A DNA stretch of 64,000 bases from assembly GCA_905181865.1 (NCBI GenBank), contig CAJIZG010000005.1, positions 561,457-625,456 of the forward strand. Direction: 5' to 3'. The translations under genes and the position numbers were made by a program. Shown here piece after piece: positions 9,889-19,111 of the stretch (its first letter is position 1; every line of letters starts with the position of its first letter). Below the pieces are notes generated by a model, which ran no database searches, had not been told where the DNA came from, and saw nothing but the letters and a program-made list of their open reading frames with translations. Origin of the DNA: Urechidicola croceus (lineage in GTDB: Bacteria > Bacteroidota > Bacteroidia > Flavobacteriales > Flavobacteriaceae).

Positions 9889-10042
9889 ATTTGAACTAAA
9901 TTTTCTTTGTTTGTGCCAGAAACATTTCTTTTCGACCCTTAAATAGAGTTACTAATAGATTTTTTTTTTCAACAAGAATTAATGTATTACTTTAGGGCAG
10001 CGAAATTAAAATATTTCTAAAACTAACTTAAACTTAAAATCA

Positions 10043-11374
10043 ATGAGTACAACTACATCAACAGTTCAACCTAAAAATACTATCGTGCCAATTGCTATTA
10101 TCGCCGGATTGTTTTTTATTTTCGGATTTGTAACTTGGATTAATGGAGCCTTAATTCCATTTATGAAAACTATAAACGAATTAACAGATGCGCAAGCTTA
10201 TTTGGTTGCATCCGCTTCTTATATTTCATTTGTGGTAATGGCACTTCCGGCTTCTTATATTATTAAAAAAATTGGGTTTAGAAAAGGGATGTCGCTGGGA
10301 CTAATTGTTATGGCAATTGGAGCGTTGGTATTTATACCAGCTGCTGAAGCGAGAACTTATTGGATGTTTTTAGCAGCAATTTTTATTCAAGGTTTGGGAA
10401 TGACTTTATTGCAAACTGCGTCAAATCCATATATCACTATATTAGGACCTATTGAAAGTGCCGCTAGACGAATTTCAATAATGGGGATTGCAAATAAAGT
10501 TGCAGGTGCATTGGGATCATTAATTTTCGGAGCTATTTTATTGTCCGGAATAGATGGTGTTAATGAAAAATTAAATACTGCGTCAGCAGACGAAAAGGCT
10601 ACTTTGTTGAATACAATGGCAGATAGTGTTGTTACTCCTTATATTGTAATGGCGGTAGTTTTAGTAATATTAGGGGTGTTAATTAGAAAAGCGCCGCTTC
10701 CTCATGTTGAAGCAGAACCAATAGATGAGACGCAAGGCGGTGCTTCAGCAAAAACAAGTATTTTTCAATTCCCACATTTATGGTTAGGTGTACTGGCTTT
10801 GTTCTTATATGTAGGTGTTGAGGTAATTGCTGGAGATACGATTATCTCTTATGGTATATCATTAGGGATTCCAGTGGCCGAGGCAAAGTATTTTACGATG
10901 TATACCTTGTTTGCCATGGTAGCAATGTATGCGTTAGGTGCATTACTTATTCCTAAATATTTGAAGCAAGATTTAGCCTTAAAAATAAGTGCTGTTCTAG
11001 GGATCATATTTACAGTGTGTATAATTTTTACAACAGGATTTACGTCTGTTTTATTTGTTGCTGCTTTAGGTTTAGCAAACGCTTTAGTTTGGCCTGCTAT
11101 TTGGCCATTAACTTTGGAAGGTTTAGGTAAATTTACAAAAACGGCTTCTGCATTATTGATTATGGCAATCTCAGGAGGTGCCATTATACCACCTTTATAT
11201 GGAAGTTTTGTTGATAGTAATAAAATGGAATTGATGGCTCAAGGTATGGATGAGGCCACTGCATTGGCGCAAGCATCAACCGGTAGTTATTGGATTTTGT
11301 TTCCTTGTTATATTTTTATACTATATTATGCCATTGCAGGTCATAAAGTTGGGCTAAAAAAATCAATAAAATAG
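10043..11374 (+). CDS. MFS sugar transporter, FucP/NagP-type
   Basis: 443 residues with about 12 hydrophobic helices. The sequence LFFIFGFVTWINGALIPF and FIQGLGMTLLQTASNPY match the FucP-like sugar:H+ symporter branch, which includes the GlcNAc transporter NagP. Its stop overlaps the GTG start of the next gene (TAGTG), so the two are translationally coupled. Position near nagB and a NagX-like gene supports N-acetylglucosamine as substrate (inference). Confidence 0.88.
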   Translation: MSTTTSTVQPKNTIVPIAIIAGLFFIFGFVTWINGALIPFMKTINELTDAQAYLVASASYISFVVMALPASYIIKKIGFRKGMSLGLIVMAIGALVFIPAAEARTYWMFLAAIFIQGLGMTLLQTASNPYITILGPIESAARRISIMGIANKVAGALGSLIFGAILLSGIDGVNEKLNTASADEKATLLNTMADSVVTPYIVMAVVLVILGVLIRKAPLPHVEAEPIDETQGGASAKTSIFQFPHLWLGVLALFLYVGVEVIAGDTIISYGISLGIPVAEAKYFTMYTLFAMVAMYALGALLIPKYLKQDLALKISAVLGIIFTVCIIFTTGFTSVLFVAALGLANALVWPAIWPLTLEGLGKFTKTASALLIMAISGGAIIPPLYGSFVDSNKMELMAQGMDEATALAQASTGSYWILFPCYIFILYYAIAGHKVGLKKSIK

Positions 11375-12477
11375 TGTCAACTGCCAAGCGGTTAGTTGCT
11401 CTTGATGTTTTAAGAGGCTTAACTATAGCTTTAATGATATTAGTAAATACTCCAGGAAGTTGGTCTTATGTATACAAGCCATTAAGACATGCTCCCTGGA
11501 ATGGTTGCACGCCTACGGATTTAGTGTTTCCTTTTTTCTTATTTATTGTAGGAGTATCTATGTGGTACTCTTTTAAAAAGTATGGCGATGAAATAACAAA
11601 AAGAGGACTTCAAAAAGTGTTGAAACGGTTTTTAGTTATTTTCCTATTAGGACTTTTTTTAAATGCTTTCCCAAAGTTTGAATTTGAAAATCTAAGATAT
11701 TTTGGAGTATTACAGCGTATCGCAATTGCTTATGCTATTGCGGCTATATTATGCATGAAATTTGACTTTAAGGGGTTGATTATATCTTTTATAGTACTTT
11801 TATTAGGGTATTGGATAGTTATTCACTTTTTAGGAACAGAGAACCCATATAGTTTAGAAACAAATATTGTTAGAAAGATTGATTTGCTGTTATTTGGAGA
11901 ACAACACTTGTATGGAGGATATGGGGTTAAGTTTGACCCGGAAGGGCTGTTATCTTCCATTCCCGCAATAGGAAGCGTTCTTTTAGGTTATTTTAGTGGA
12001 AGAATAATTGATAAATCTGGTGGAGTATTTTTACGTATTCGAAATTTAATGATATACGGAGTGATTGCTGTTGTGATTGGTTTGGTATGGCATAATGGAT
12101 TTCCGATTAACAAACCTATCTGGTCGAGTTCATACGTATTGTTTACAGGTGGATTAGGGATGTTATTTCTCGCCATGTTTTTATGGTTAATCGACATAAA
12201 GCAACTAAAATGGGCCTTTAAACCATTTCTTCATTTTGGGATGAATCCCCTTTTTATTTTTGTACTCGCTGGAATGTTCGGAAGAGTATTACGATATATT
12301 AAAGTAACAAATGGGTTGGATGAAAAAACGACTATATTGAATTTTTATTATACAGATATTTTAACTCCATTATTCGGACATTTAAACGGATCTCTGGCGT
12401 ATGCAGTTTCACATGTAGTATTTTTCTGGATGATCGCCTATATTCTATTTAAGAGTAAAGTATTTATTAAAATTTAG
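11374..12477 (+). CDS. NagX-like membrane acyltransferase family protein (DUF5009/COG4299)
   Basis: 367 residues, polytopic membrane protein. It begins RLVALDVLRGLTIALMILVN and has WNGCTPTDLVFPFFLFIVG, the signature of the heparan-alpha-glucosaminide N-acetyltransferase-like family to which NagX belongs. The start is GTG overlapping the stop of the MFS gene by one base. NagX is found in GlcNAc operons of several bacteria, with an uncertain role in amino-sugar handling. A bidirectional terminator follows about 100 bp downstream. Confidence 0.85.
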   Translation: MSTAKRLVALDVLRGLTIALMILVNTPGSWSYVYKPLRHAPWNGCTPTDLVFPFFLFIVGVSMWYSFKKYGDEITKRGLQKVLKRFLVIFLLGLFLNAFPKFEFENLRYFGVLQRIAIAYAIAAILCMKFDFKGLIISFIVLLLGYWIVIHFLGTENPYSLETNIVRKIDLLLFGEQHLYGGYGVKFDPEGLLSSIPAIGSVLLGYFSGRIIDKSGGVFLRIRNLMIYGVIAVVIGLVWHNGFPINKPIWSSSYVLFTGGLGMLFLAMFLWLIDIKQLKWAFKPFLHFGMNPLFIFVLAGMFGRVLRYIKVTNGLDEKTTILNFYYTDILTPLFGHLNGSLAYAVSHVVFFWMIAYILFKSKVFIKI

Positions 12478-12576
12478 GAAGTAACGGCTATGTAGCCTTG
12501 AAATAGGGATGCCTAATTAATTGCAAGATGTATTGTTGATAAGTATGATATCGTATACACGGTAATTTTATAGCAC

Positions 12577-12609
12577 AAAAAAAGTCCTGATTTTTATCAG
12601 GACTTTTTT
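12577..12609. terminator. Bidirectional terminator between nagX-like gene and tsf
   Basis: GTCCTGAT (12584-12591) pairs with ATCAGGAC (12596-12603), flanked by an A-run on the left and a T-run on the right, so it can end transcription in both directions between the two convergent units. Confidence 0.9.
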
Positions 12610-12627
12610 AATATATTCATGTAAGAA

Positions 12628-13593
12628 CTATCCTAAAGCAACTCTAGAAAAAGCAGCAACACTTACATCACCATACGAAGTAATATAATCAGCAACACTT
12701 TTCTTTTCGTCTTTAATAAAGTTTTGATCTAATAAACATTCTTCTTGATCTAAAGTAGTATTGTCAGAAATAAATCTTTCGATTTTTCCTGGTAAAATCC
12801 TATCCCAAATTTTCTCTGGTTTACCTTCAGCTTTTAGTTCTGCTTTCGCATCCTCTTCAACCTGCGCTAAAACTTCTGGAGTTAATTGAGACATAGAAAT
12901 GTATTGTGGTACATTTTTAAGTGTTTTACCTAATCTGCCTAACTCAATATTATCTTTTTTGATAACAGCGATTCTTGCTTCAGTTTCAGAAGTAACAAAT
13001 GCTGGGTCAAAATCTTTGTAAGATAAAGTAGTTGCACCCATTGAAGCGGCTTGCATTGCTAAATCTTTAGTCAATACATCAGCTTTATCAATAGCAGCAG
13101 ATAAACCTACAATCGCAGCAATTTTATTACCGTGAACGTAAGAACCTACAAAAGGAGCTTGGACTTTTTCAAAAGCAGTAATTTCTAATTTTTCACCAAT
13201 AACACCAGTTTGTTCAACTAATTTTTCAGCAACTGTCATTCCTCCAAAGTCAGCACTTAAAAATGCTTCTTTAGAGTCAAAATTCATTGCGATGTCTGCA
13301 AATTGATTTGCCAATGAAACAAAGTTCTCATTTTTACCAACAAAATCAGTTTCACATGCTAAAACGATAGCAACACCAGAAGTATTATCATCATTTAATT
13401 TAGCAATAGCAACACCTTCCGTTGATTCTCTGTCAGCTCTTTTAGCAGCAACTTTTTGTCCTTTTTTACGAAGAACTTCAATCGCTTTGTCAAAATCACC
13501 TTCAGCTTCTACTAGGGCATTTTTACAATCCATCATACCAGCACCTGTGGTAGAACGTAATTTTTTTACATCTGCAGCAGTAATTTTTGCCAT
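12628..13593 (-). CDS. tsf: Elongation factor Ts
   Basis: 321-residue EF-Ts, the nucleotide exchange factor for EF-Tu. Seen: N-terminal UBA-like segment with VKKLRSTTGAGMMDCKNAL and ACETDFVGKNENFVSLA. It has the long flavobacterial form with an extended dimerisation region. It follows rpsB on the same strand, 77 nt apart, with a perfect hairpin between them. Confidence 0.97.
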   Translation of the reverse strand: MAKITAADVKKLRSTTGAGMMDCKNALVEAEGDFDKAIEVLRKKGQKVAAKRADRESTEGVAIAKLNDDNTSGVAIVLACETDFVGKNENFVSLANQFADIAMNFDSKEAFLSADFGGMTVAEKLVEQTGVIGEKLEITAFEKVQAPFVGSYVHGNKIAAIVGLSAAIDKADVLTKDLAMQAASMGATTLSYKDFDPAFVTSETEARIAVIKKDNIELGRLGKTLKNVPQYISMSQLTPEVLAQVEEDAKAELKAEGKPEKIWDRILPGKIERFISDNTTLDQEECLLDQNFIKDEKKSVADYITSYGDVSVAAFSRVALG

Positions 13594-13620
13594 ATTTGAT
13601 ATTCTTTATTAGTATTAGGA

Positions 13621-13654
13621 TTTAACTCGTAACAAAAAAATGTTACGAGTTAAA
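13621..13654 (-). terminator. Perfect 14-bp hairpin between rpsB and tsf (attenuator or partial terminator)
   Basis: TTTAACTCGTAACA at 13621-13634 pairs base for base with 13641-13654 around a loop of six A/T. It lies in the rpsB-tsf gap. Read in the direction of transcription, the loop is U-rich but no long U-run follows the stem, so attenuation or RNA processing is as likely as full termination. Confidence 0.6.
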
Positions 13655-13669
13655 CTCAATTCTTGTTAA

Positions 13670-14422
13670 TTATGCTTTAACTTCTTTTGATTCAGCAGCA
13701 GGCTTTGCAGCAACTTCTTCTTCCTCTTTTTTAGTTTTTCTACTAGTTAATCCTTCAGTGATCGCTCCAGAAACAACTTCTAAAACTTTACTAATAGATT
13801 TTCCAGCGTCATCATTTGCAGGAATCACAAAATCAATTGGTCTTGGATCAGAATTTGTATCAACCATCGCAAAAATTGGAATATTCAATTTTTGAGCTTC
13901 AGCAACAGCAATGTGCTCTTTCTTTACGTCAACAATAAACAACGCACCCGGTAAACGAGTCATTTCAGAAATAGAACCAAGATTCTTTTCTAATTTTGCA
14001 CGTTGGCGATCAATTTGTAATTGCTCTCTTTTAGAAAGTGCAGCAAATGATCCATCAATTTTCATTCTATCAATTTGAGCCATTTTCTTAACAGCTTTTC
14101 TAATAGTAACAAAGTTTGTTAACATTCCTCCAGGCCATCTCTCTGTGATGAAAGGCATATTTACATTTGTTGCGTGCTCAGCAACGATATCTTTTGCTTG
14201 CTTTTTAGTTGCAACAAAAAGGATTTTCCTACCAGAAGCAGCAATTTTTCCTAATGCTTTTCCAGCTTCTTCGATTTTTGCAGCTGATTTATAAAGGTCA
14301 ATAATATGAACTCCATTACGCTCTGTATAAATATACGGAGCCATGTTTGGATTCCATTTTCTTGTCAAGTGACCAAAGTGTACACCTGCGTCTAATAATT
14401 CTTTAATATCGATATTTGCCAT
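13670..14422 (-). CDS. rpsB: 30S ribosomal protein uS2
   Basis: 250 residues starting MANIDIKELLDAGVHFGHLT with ATG at 14422. A longer in-frame reading up to 14485 exists, but its 21 extra residues do not resemble S2, so it is rejected. Seen: GVHFGHLTRKWNPNM, PGALFIVDVKKEHIAV and NIPIFAMVDTNSDP. A C-terminal charged tail (KKEEEEVAAKPA) is common in Bacteroidota. Part of the rplM-rpsI-rpsB-tsf string. Confidence 0.97.
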   Translation of the reverse strand: MANIDIKELLDAGVHFGHLTRKWNPNMAPYIYTERNGVHIIDLYKSAAKIEEAGKALGKIAASGRKILFVATKKQAKDIVAEHATNVNMPFITERWPGGMLTNFVTIRKAVKKMAQIDRMKIDGSFAALSKREQLQIDRQRAKLEKNLGSISEMTRLPGALFIVDVKKEHIAVAEAQKLNIPIFAMVDTNSDPRPIDFVIPANDDAGKSISKVLEVVSGAITEGLTSRKTKKEEEEVAAKPAAESKEVKA

Positions 14423-14577
14423 TTTTATTTTTAGTTTACTTTCGTTGTGATAGCAATAATTGAGTAGCGATTCTTTCGGTCTCAACTATTTAGATGCTAA
14501 ACTGACATTCTAAAATTTATTCAGAATCTCTAACGGTTTTAATTTTAATTTAAATAATTCGAATTTAATTTTAAGAG

Positions 14578-14598
14578 TTGCTGAAACTTGTTCAGCAA
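14578..14598 (-). terminator. Hairpin just downstream of rpsI
   Basis: TTGCTGAA (14578-14585) pairs with TTCAGCAA (14591-14598), immediately after the rpsI stop codon on the minus strand. No strong U-run follows, so it may be an attenuator or processing site within the ribosomal protein operon instead of a full terminator. Confidence 0.45.
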
Positions 14599-14603
14599 TT
14601 CTA

Positions 14604-14990
14604 TTAACGTTTCGAAAATTGGAATTTTTTACGTGCTTTCTTCTGACCAAATTTCTTACGTTCAACCATTCTCGGGTCTCTAGTAAGTAATCCTTCTGGT
14701 TTTAATATCAAACGATATTCAGGGTCGATTTCACAAAGTGCTCTTGAAATTGCCAAACGAATTGCTTCTGCTTGTCCGGTAATACCACCTCCAAATACAC
14801 TAACTTTAATATCGTAAGATGTTAAGTGGTCAGTTAACATTAGTGGTTGGTTCACTTTATATTGAAGTGTTGAAGTTGTGAAATAGTTTGCTAACTCTCT
14901 ATCGTTAACTGTAATATTTCCTTTTCCTTCAGAAAGATAAATACGAGCTACTGCCGTTTTTCTTCTACCTATTTTGTGTACTATTTCCAT
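14604..14990 (-). CDS. rpsI: 30S ribosomal protein uS9
   Basis: 128 residues: IGRRKTAVARIYLSEGKGNI at the N-terminus, VFGGGITGQAEAIRLAISRAL in the middle and the basic C-terminal tail ending KKARKKFQFSKR whose last residues reach the ribosomal P site. Two nt after the rplM stop, the usual rplM-rpsI pair. Confidence 0.98.
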   Translation of the reverse strand: MEIVHKIGRRKTAVARIYLSEGKGNITVNDRELANYFTTSTLQYKVNQPLMLTDHLTSYDIKVSVFGGGITGQAEAIRLAISRALCEIDPEYRLILKPEGLLTRDPRMVERKKFGQKKARKKFQFSKR

Positions 14991-14992
14991 AA

Positions 14993-15448
14993 TTATCTTA
15001 GGTCGTTAAGGTTAAATGTTTTAGGTTTTTGAGCCGCTTGTTCGTGCTCAGCTCCTGCGTATACATATAAGTTTCTATACAATGCACTTCCTAATTTGTT
15101 TTTAGGTAACATTCCTTTTACTGCTTTTTCAACGAGACGTGTTGGGTCTTTTTGAAACATTTCAGTAGCAGTCAATGATCTTTGACCACCTGGGTAACCT
15201 GTGTGACGGATGTACGATTTTTCCGTCCACTTTTTACCAGATAATTGAATTTTGTCAGCGTTAATTACTACAACGTTGTCACCACAATCCACGTGGGGAG
15301 TGTAGTTAGGTTTGTACTTACCTCTAATTAGCATTGCTACTTTAGAAGCAAAACGACCCAATGTTTGTCCGTCCGCATCAACAACCAACCACTCTTTGTT
15401 TACAGTTGCTTTGTTTGCCGATACTGTTTTGTAACTTAATGTGTTCAT
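14993..15448 (-). CDS. rplM: 50S ribosomal protein uL13
   Basis: 151 residues with the L13 signature WLVVDADGQTLGRFASKVA, DNVVVINADKIQLSGKKW and VEKAVKGMLPKNKLG. First gene of the ribosomal string, preceded by a consensus promoter and a leader that contains a short CCCT/AGGG hairpin (about 15486-15503), a plausible site of autoregulation (inference). Confidence 0.98.
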   Translation of the reverse strand: MNTLSYKTVSANKATVNKEWLVVDADGQTLGRFASKVAMLIRGKYKPNYTPHVDCGDNVVVINADKIQLSGKKWTEKSYIRHTGYPGGQRSLTATEMFQKDPTRLVEKAVKGMLPKNKLGSALYRNLYVYAGAEHEQAAQKPKTFNLNDLR

Positions 15449-15504
15449 TACACTATTAGTTTTTGTATGTTAATAAATAATTTAATCCCTCTAAAAAGGG
15501 AGTG

Positions 15505-15535
15505 CAAATCTACAAACTAAAATTTAGATAACAAA
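15505..15535 (-). promoter_or_regulatory. rplM promoter, Bacteroidota consensus
   Basis: On the minus strand TTTG (-33, complement of 15532-15535) is followed after exactly 19 nt by TAGATTTG (-7, complement of 15505-15512). This is a perfect fit to TTTG-N19-TAnnTTTG, about 57 bp upstream of the rplM ATG. Confidence 0.85.
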
Positions 15536-15711
15536 CAGAGTTTCAGTATATTTTGACAAGAAATGTGGAAAGCTATTTTTTAGGAGAAATGTATCTTTAA
15601 ATCTTGTAATAGCGCATAATAAATTGGATTGCAAAAATCTGCAATATTATCACTTTTAGCCGATGCCTATTTTGACGTCCACAATACAAAACTGGAGTTA
15701 TCTGCTGAAAC

Positions 15712-16005
15712 TTAAAACACAGTAACTTCACCAATATATCCTTCTATATTTTCTTTAGAAGTAGGTCCCGGACCATCGTCGATATTGTAAGTGAAAGTCA
15801 TGGCAGTATCATTTATAGAGAAGAGTGTTTCATGAAAAGCGTCATTTAAAATACGTTTATCGCCAAGTTCGCCCCCTTTTTTATTACCTATAATGGCTAC
15901 TTTGTTGACTACATTTTTACGCCACGAAAGATTATAAAAATTTTTGATACTATCACAGATATCGGTTGCTGGTACATTGATAACAATTGAATTAAATCAT
16001 CTCAT
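15712..16005 (-). pseudogene. Remnant of an SRPBCC (polyketide cyclase/dehydrase-like) protein
   Basis: The minus strand holds an open frame of about 95 codons (SIVINVPATDICDSIKNF, VAIIGNKKGGELGDKRIL, TFTYNIDDGPGPTSKENI). The layout resembles SRPBCC proteins of the kind with a GGxxRxL strand followed by an EGPxP-type strand. The family is usually ~140-150 residues; here the C-terminal helix is missing, and the only ATG (16003-16005) is followed two codons later by an in-frame TGA at 15997-15999. A decayed gene is the best reading. The rest of the 15449-16168 gap (15536-15711 and 16006-16168) holds nothing recognisable. Confidence 0.55.
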
Positions 16006-16168
16006 AATTATTGAATTTAGTACGTTAAACTATTAATTTGGAGTTGTTCTCTCAAAGATAGCGAATTATTATATATTTAGGAGTTGTAAGAAACACATTC
16101 AAATTTTCCGAAGAAATTCTTCACTCCATGCAGAATGACATTGTTTCAACGAACAACTAATAACTAAA

Positions 16169-19000
16169 TCAATGCGCATCCAACCAATTGTCGCCTATAT
16201 CCATATCTACATCTAATGGAATAGATAGTTTGTAGGCGTTTTCCATTTCATGTTTAATGATAGGCTTTAGGGCTTCTAGTTCTTCTTTGTGAATATCAAA
16301 AACCAATTCATCATGCACTTGCAATAGCATTTTAGATTTGTAGTTCTCTACTTTTAAAATCTTCTGAATATTAATCATAGCGATTTTAATAATGTCTGCG
16401 GCACTTCCTTGAATGGGAGCATTTACAGCATTTCGTTCGTCAGCAGAACGTACAATTGAATTTTGAGAATTGATATTTTTTAAATAACGCCTTCTACCCA
16501 ATAAAGTTTCTACATAGCCATGTTCACGGGCAAAATCGATTTGGTTCGAAATGTATGCCTTTAAGGTTGGGAAGTTCAAATAATAAGCGTCGATTAATTC
16601 TTTGGCTTCTTTCCTGGTTAAATCTGTTTGGTTGCTCAATCCAAATGCAGAAACACCATAAATGATTCCGAAGTTTACAGTTTTAGCATTGCTTCTTTGT
16701 TCCCGTGTAACTTCTTCGATAGGAATGTTAAACACCTTTGATGCCGTGGAACGATGAATGTCTTCTCCGTTTAGGAAGGCTGTTTTCATTGCCTCATCAC
16801 CACTTAATTCTGCAATCAATCTTAATTCTATTTGAGAGTAATCTGCAGCCAATAAAGTATAGTTTTCATCTCTTGGAACAAATGCTTTTCTCACTTGTTT
16901 CCCCCGCTCTGTTCTAATCGGAATGTTCTGTAAATTCGGATTATTAGAACTCAATCTGCCTGTTGCAGCCACCGCTTGACTATAAGTTGTGTGAATTCTG
17001 CCTGTAGTTTTGTTGATTTCGTTTGGTAAGGCGTCAACATAGGTATTTTTTAATTTCACCAAGCCGCGCCATTCTAAGATTCGTGCCGCAATTTCATGAT
17101 CTGTGGCAAGGTAAGAGAGCACGTCTTCACTTGTTTTGTACTGCCCCGTTTTTGTTTTTTTTGGTTTATCAACCAATTTTAAATGATCAAATAGCACTTC
17201 GCCGAGTTGCTTGGGAGAAGCTAAATTAAATTCAACTGCAGCCTCCTCGTATATTTTAGATTCTAAATTTAAAATATCTGCGGTTAGGTCTTTAGAAAGG
17301 CTTCCTAAAAATGCTGCATCGATATTGATTCCTTCCAATTCCATTTCTGCCAAGACACTCATCAATGGGATTTCAATGTCGTTGAATAAATTAGACAAGT
17401 TATTGCTCGCCAATTCTTTTTCAAAAAGTTCTTTTAATTGAAAAGTGATGTCCGCATCTTCTACGGCGTACTCTGTTTGATCTTCTAATGACGTATCTCG
17501 CATCGATTTCTGATTCTTTCCTTTTTTACCAATTAACTTTTCTATAGAAATAGGTTGGTAGTTTAAGTAGGTTTCTGCTAATATGTTCACGTTATGCCGC
17601 AAATCTGGGTTGATTAAATAATGAGCTAGCATGGTGTCGAAAATGGGCCCGTTTACTGTAACTTCATAGTTACGTAAAACCTTGATGTCATATTTTAAAT
17701 TTTGTCCAACTTTTTGAATTTCTTCATTCTCAAAAAAGGGATTGAATACTTCCAGTTGTTTTTTAGCTTCTTCTTGATTTTCTGAAATGGGTAAGTAATA
17801 CCCTTTTCCTTTTTCATAAGAAAACGCGATTCCTACTAACTGGGCTTCCATTGTGTCTAGGCTGGTTGTTTCCGTATCAAAACAAACAGACTTTTGCTGC
17901 ATCAGTTTTTTAAGTAACAAAGATTTTGACAAATCATTGGTTACGAACTGATAAAAATGATTCGTATTTTTTGCTTCTTGAAATCCACTAATAATTTCTA
18001 CGGGTGTGTCTGAAGGAATAGCGAATAAATCTAATTGTGGTGAAGATTGAGGTGGTGTACCTGTAACTATTTCTATTTTCTTATCAGTACTACTTTCCTC
18101 GGTTTGTTTTGCAGGAGCCTTAAAAATACGATTAAAATTTTCATGTGTTCTTCTAAATTCTAATTCTTGAAAAATAGTTGCAACCGCTTGAAAATCGGGA
18201 CTAGAAAGTTCGTAATTCTCTTCATGAAACTCAACAGGACAATCGAGCATAATAGTTGCTAATTGCTTAGATAGTATACCAAGTTCTTTGTTGGCTTCAA
18301 TCTTCTCCTTCATCTTTCCTTTCAACTCATGCGTATTCGCTAGCAAGCCTTCCATAGAGCCATAGGCTTTCAAGAATTTTTTAGCTGTTTTGTCACCAAC
18401 TCCAGGAAGTCCTGGAATATTATCAACTGCATCACCCATCATTCCCAAATAATCAATGACTTGAATTGGGTCTTCAATTTCGAACTTTGCTTTTACTTTT
18501 TCAACATCCCAAATTTCTATGCCATTCCCCATTCTTGCAGGGCGATACATTACTACATTTTCTGTAACCAATTGTGCAAAATCCTTATCTGGCGTTACCA
18601 TAAAAGTTTTATATCCGGCTTTATCTGCCTGAACAGATAGTGTTCCAATCAAATCATCAGCCTCAATTCCTTGAACTTCTATAATGGGAATATTCATCGC
18701 CTCCAATATCTTATGAATATAAGGAACTGCAATTTTTATGGCCTCAGGAGTTTCTTTTCTATTGGCTTTATATTCTGGAAAAGCTTCACGCCTAGCAGAA
18801 GATCCACCTTTATCAAATGCTACTGCAAGGTGATCTGGTTTTTCACGTCTTATAACATCTAAAAGCGAATTGGTAAATCCTAAAATAGCGGATGTATCCA
18901 TTCCTTTAGAATTTATTTGTGGATTTTTTATGAGTGCGTAATAACCTCTAAAAATGAGCGCAAACGCATCTAATAGAAAGAGTCTTTTTTGTTCTGGCAT
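16169..19000 (-). CDS. polA: DNA polymerase I
   Basis: 943 residues with all three domains. 5' nuclease (residues 1-~290: LFLLDAFALIFRGYYAL, DPIQVIDYLGMMGDAVDNIPG). 3'-5' exonuclease (~340-540) with CFDTETTSLDTM, whose D-x-E suggests proofreading is kept. Polymerase (~560-943): motif A LLAADYSQIELRLIAELSGD, the O-helix with AKTVNFGIIYGVSAFGLS, and motif C LLQVHDELVFD. Functions in repair and Okazaki fragment processing. Divergent from the phosphoesterase gene. Confidence 0.97.
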   Translation of the reverse strand: MPEQKRLFLLDAFALIFRGYYALIKNPQINSKGMDTSAILGFTNSLLDVIRREKPDHLAVAFDKGGSSARREAFPEYKANRKETPEAIKIAVPYIHKILEAMNIPIIEVQGIEADDLIGTLSVQADKAGYKTFMVTPDKDFAQLVTENVVMYRPARMGNGIEIWDVEKVKAKFEIEDPIQVIDYLGMMGDAVDNIPGLPGVGDKTAKKFLKAYGSMEGLLANTHELKGKMKEKIEANKELGILSKQLATIMLDCPVEFHEENYELSSPDFQAVATIFQELEFRRTHENFNRIFKAPAKQTEESSTDKKIEIVTGTPPQSSPQLDLFAIPSDTPVEIISGFQEAKNTNHFYQFVTNDLSKSLLLKKLMQQKSVCFDTETTSLDTMEAQLVGIAFSYEKGKGYYLPISENQEEAKKQLEVFNPFFENEEIQKVGQNLKYDIKVLRNYEVTVNGPIFDTMLAHYLINPDLRHNVNILAETYLNYQPISIEKLIGKKGKNQKSMRDTSLEDQTEYAVEDADITFQLKELFEKELASNNLSNLFNDIEIPLMSVLAEMELEGINIDAAFLGSLSKDLTADILNLESKIYEEAAVEFNLASPKQLGEVLFDHLKLVDKPKKTKTGQYKTSEDVLSYLATDHEIAARILEWRGLVKLKNTYVDALPNEINKTTGRIHTTYSQAVAATGRLSSNNPNLQNIPIRTERGKQVRKAFVPRDENYTLLAADYSQIELRLIAELSGDEAMKTAFLNGEDIHRSTASKVFNIPIEEVTREQRSNAKTVNFGIIYGVSAFGLSNQTDLTRKEAKELIDAYYLNFPTLKAYISNQIDFAREHGYVETLLGRRRYLKNINSQNSIVRSADERNAVNAPIQGSAADIIKIAMINIQKILKVENYKSKMLLQVHDELVFDIHKEELEALKPIIKHEMENAYKLSIPLDVDMDIGDNWLDAH

Positions 19001-19111
19001 ACCAAATATATTAAGGGCACTAAAATTAGTGAAATGATTTTTAACAATTGATTAACTCGAAGGCTTGTTTTTAGAAGTTTTTAAGAGATATTTTTACCAA
19101 AATACGATACT

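Noticed and set aside
14423..14485. Longer start for rpsB
   Set aside because: The extra 21 residues do not match uS2; the family start is the ATG at 14422.
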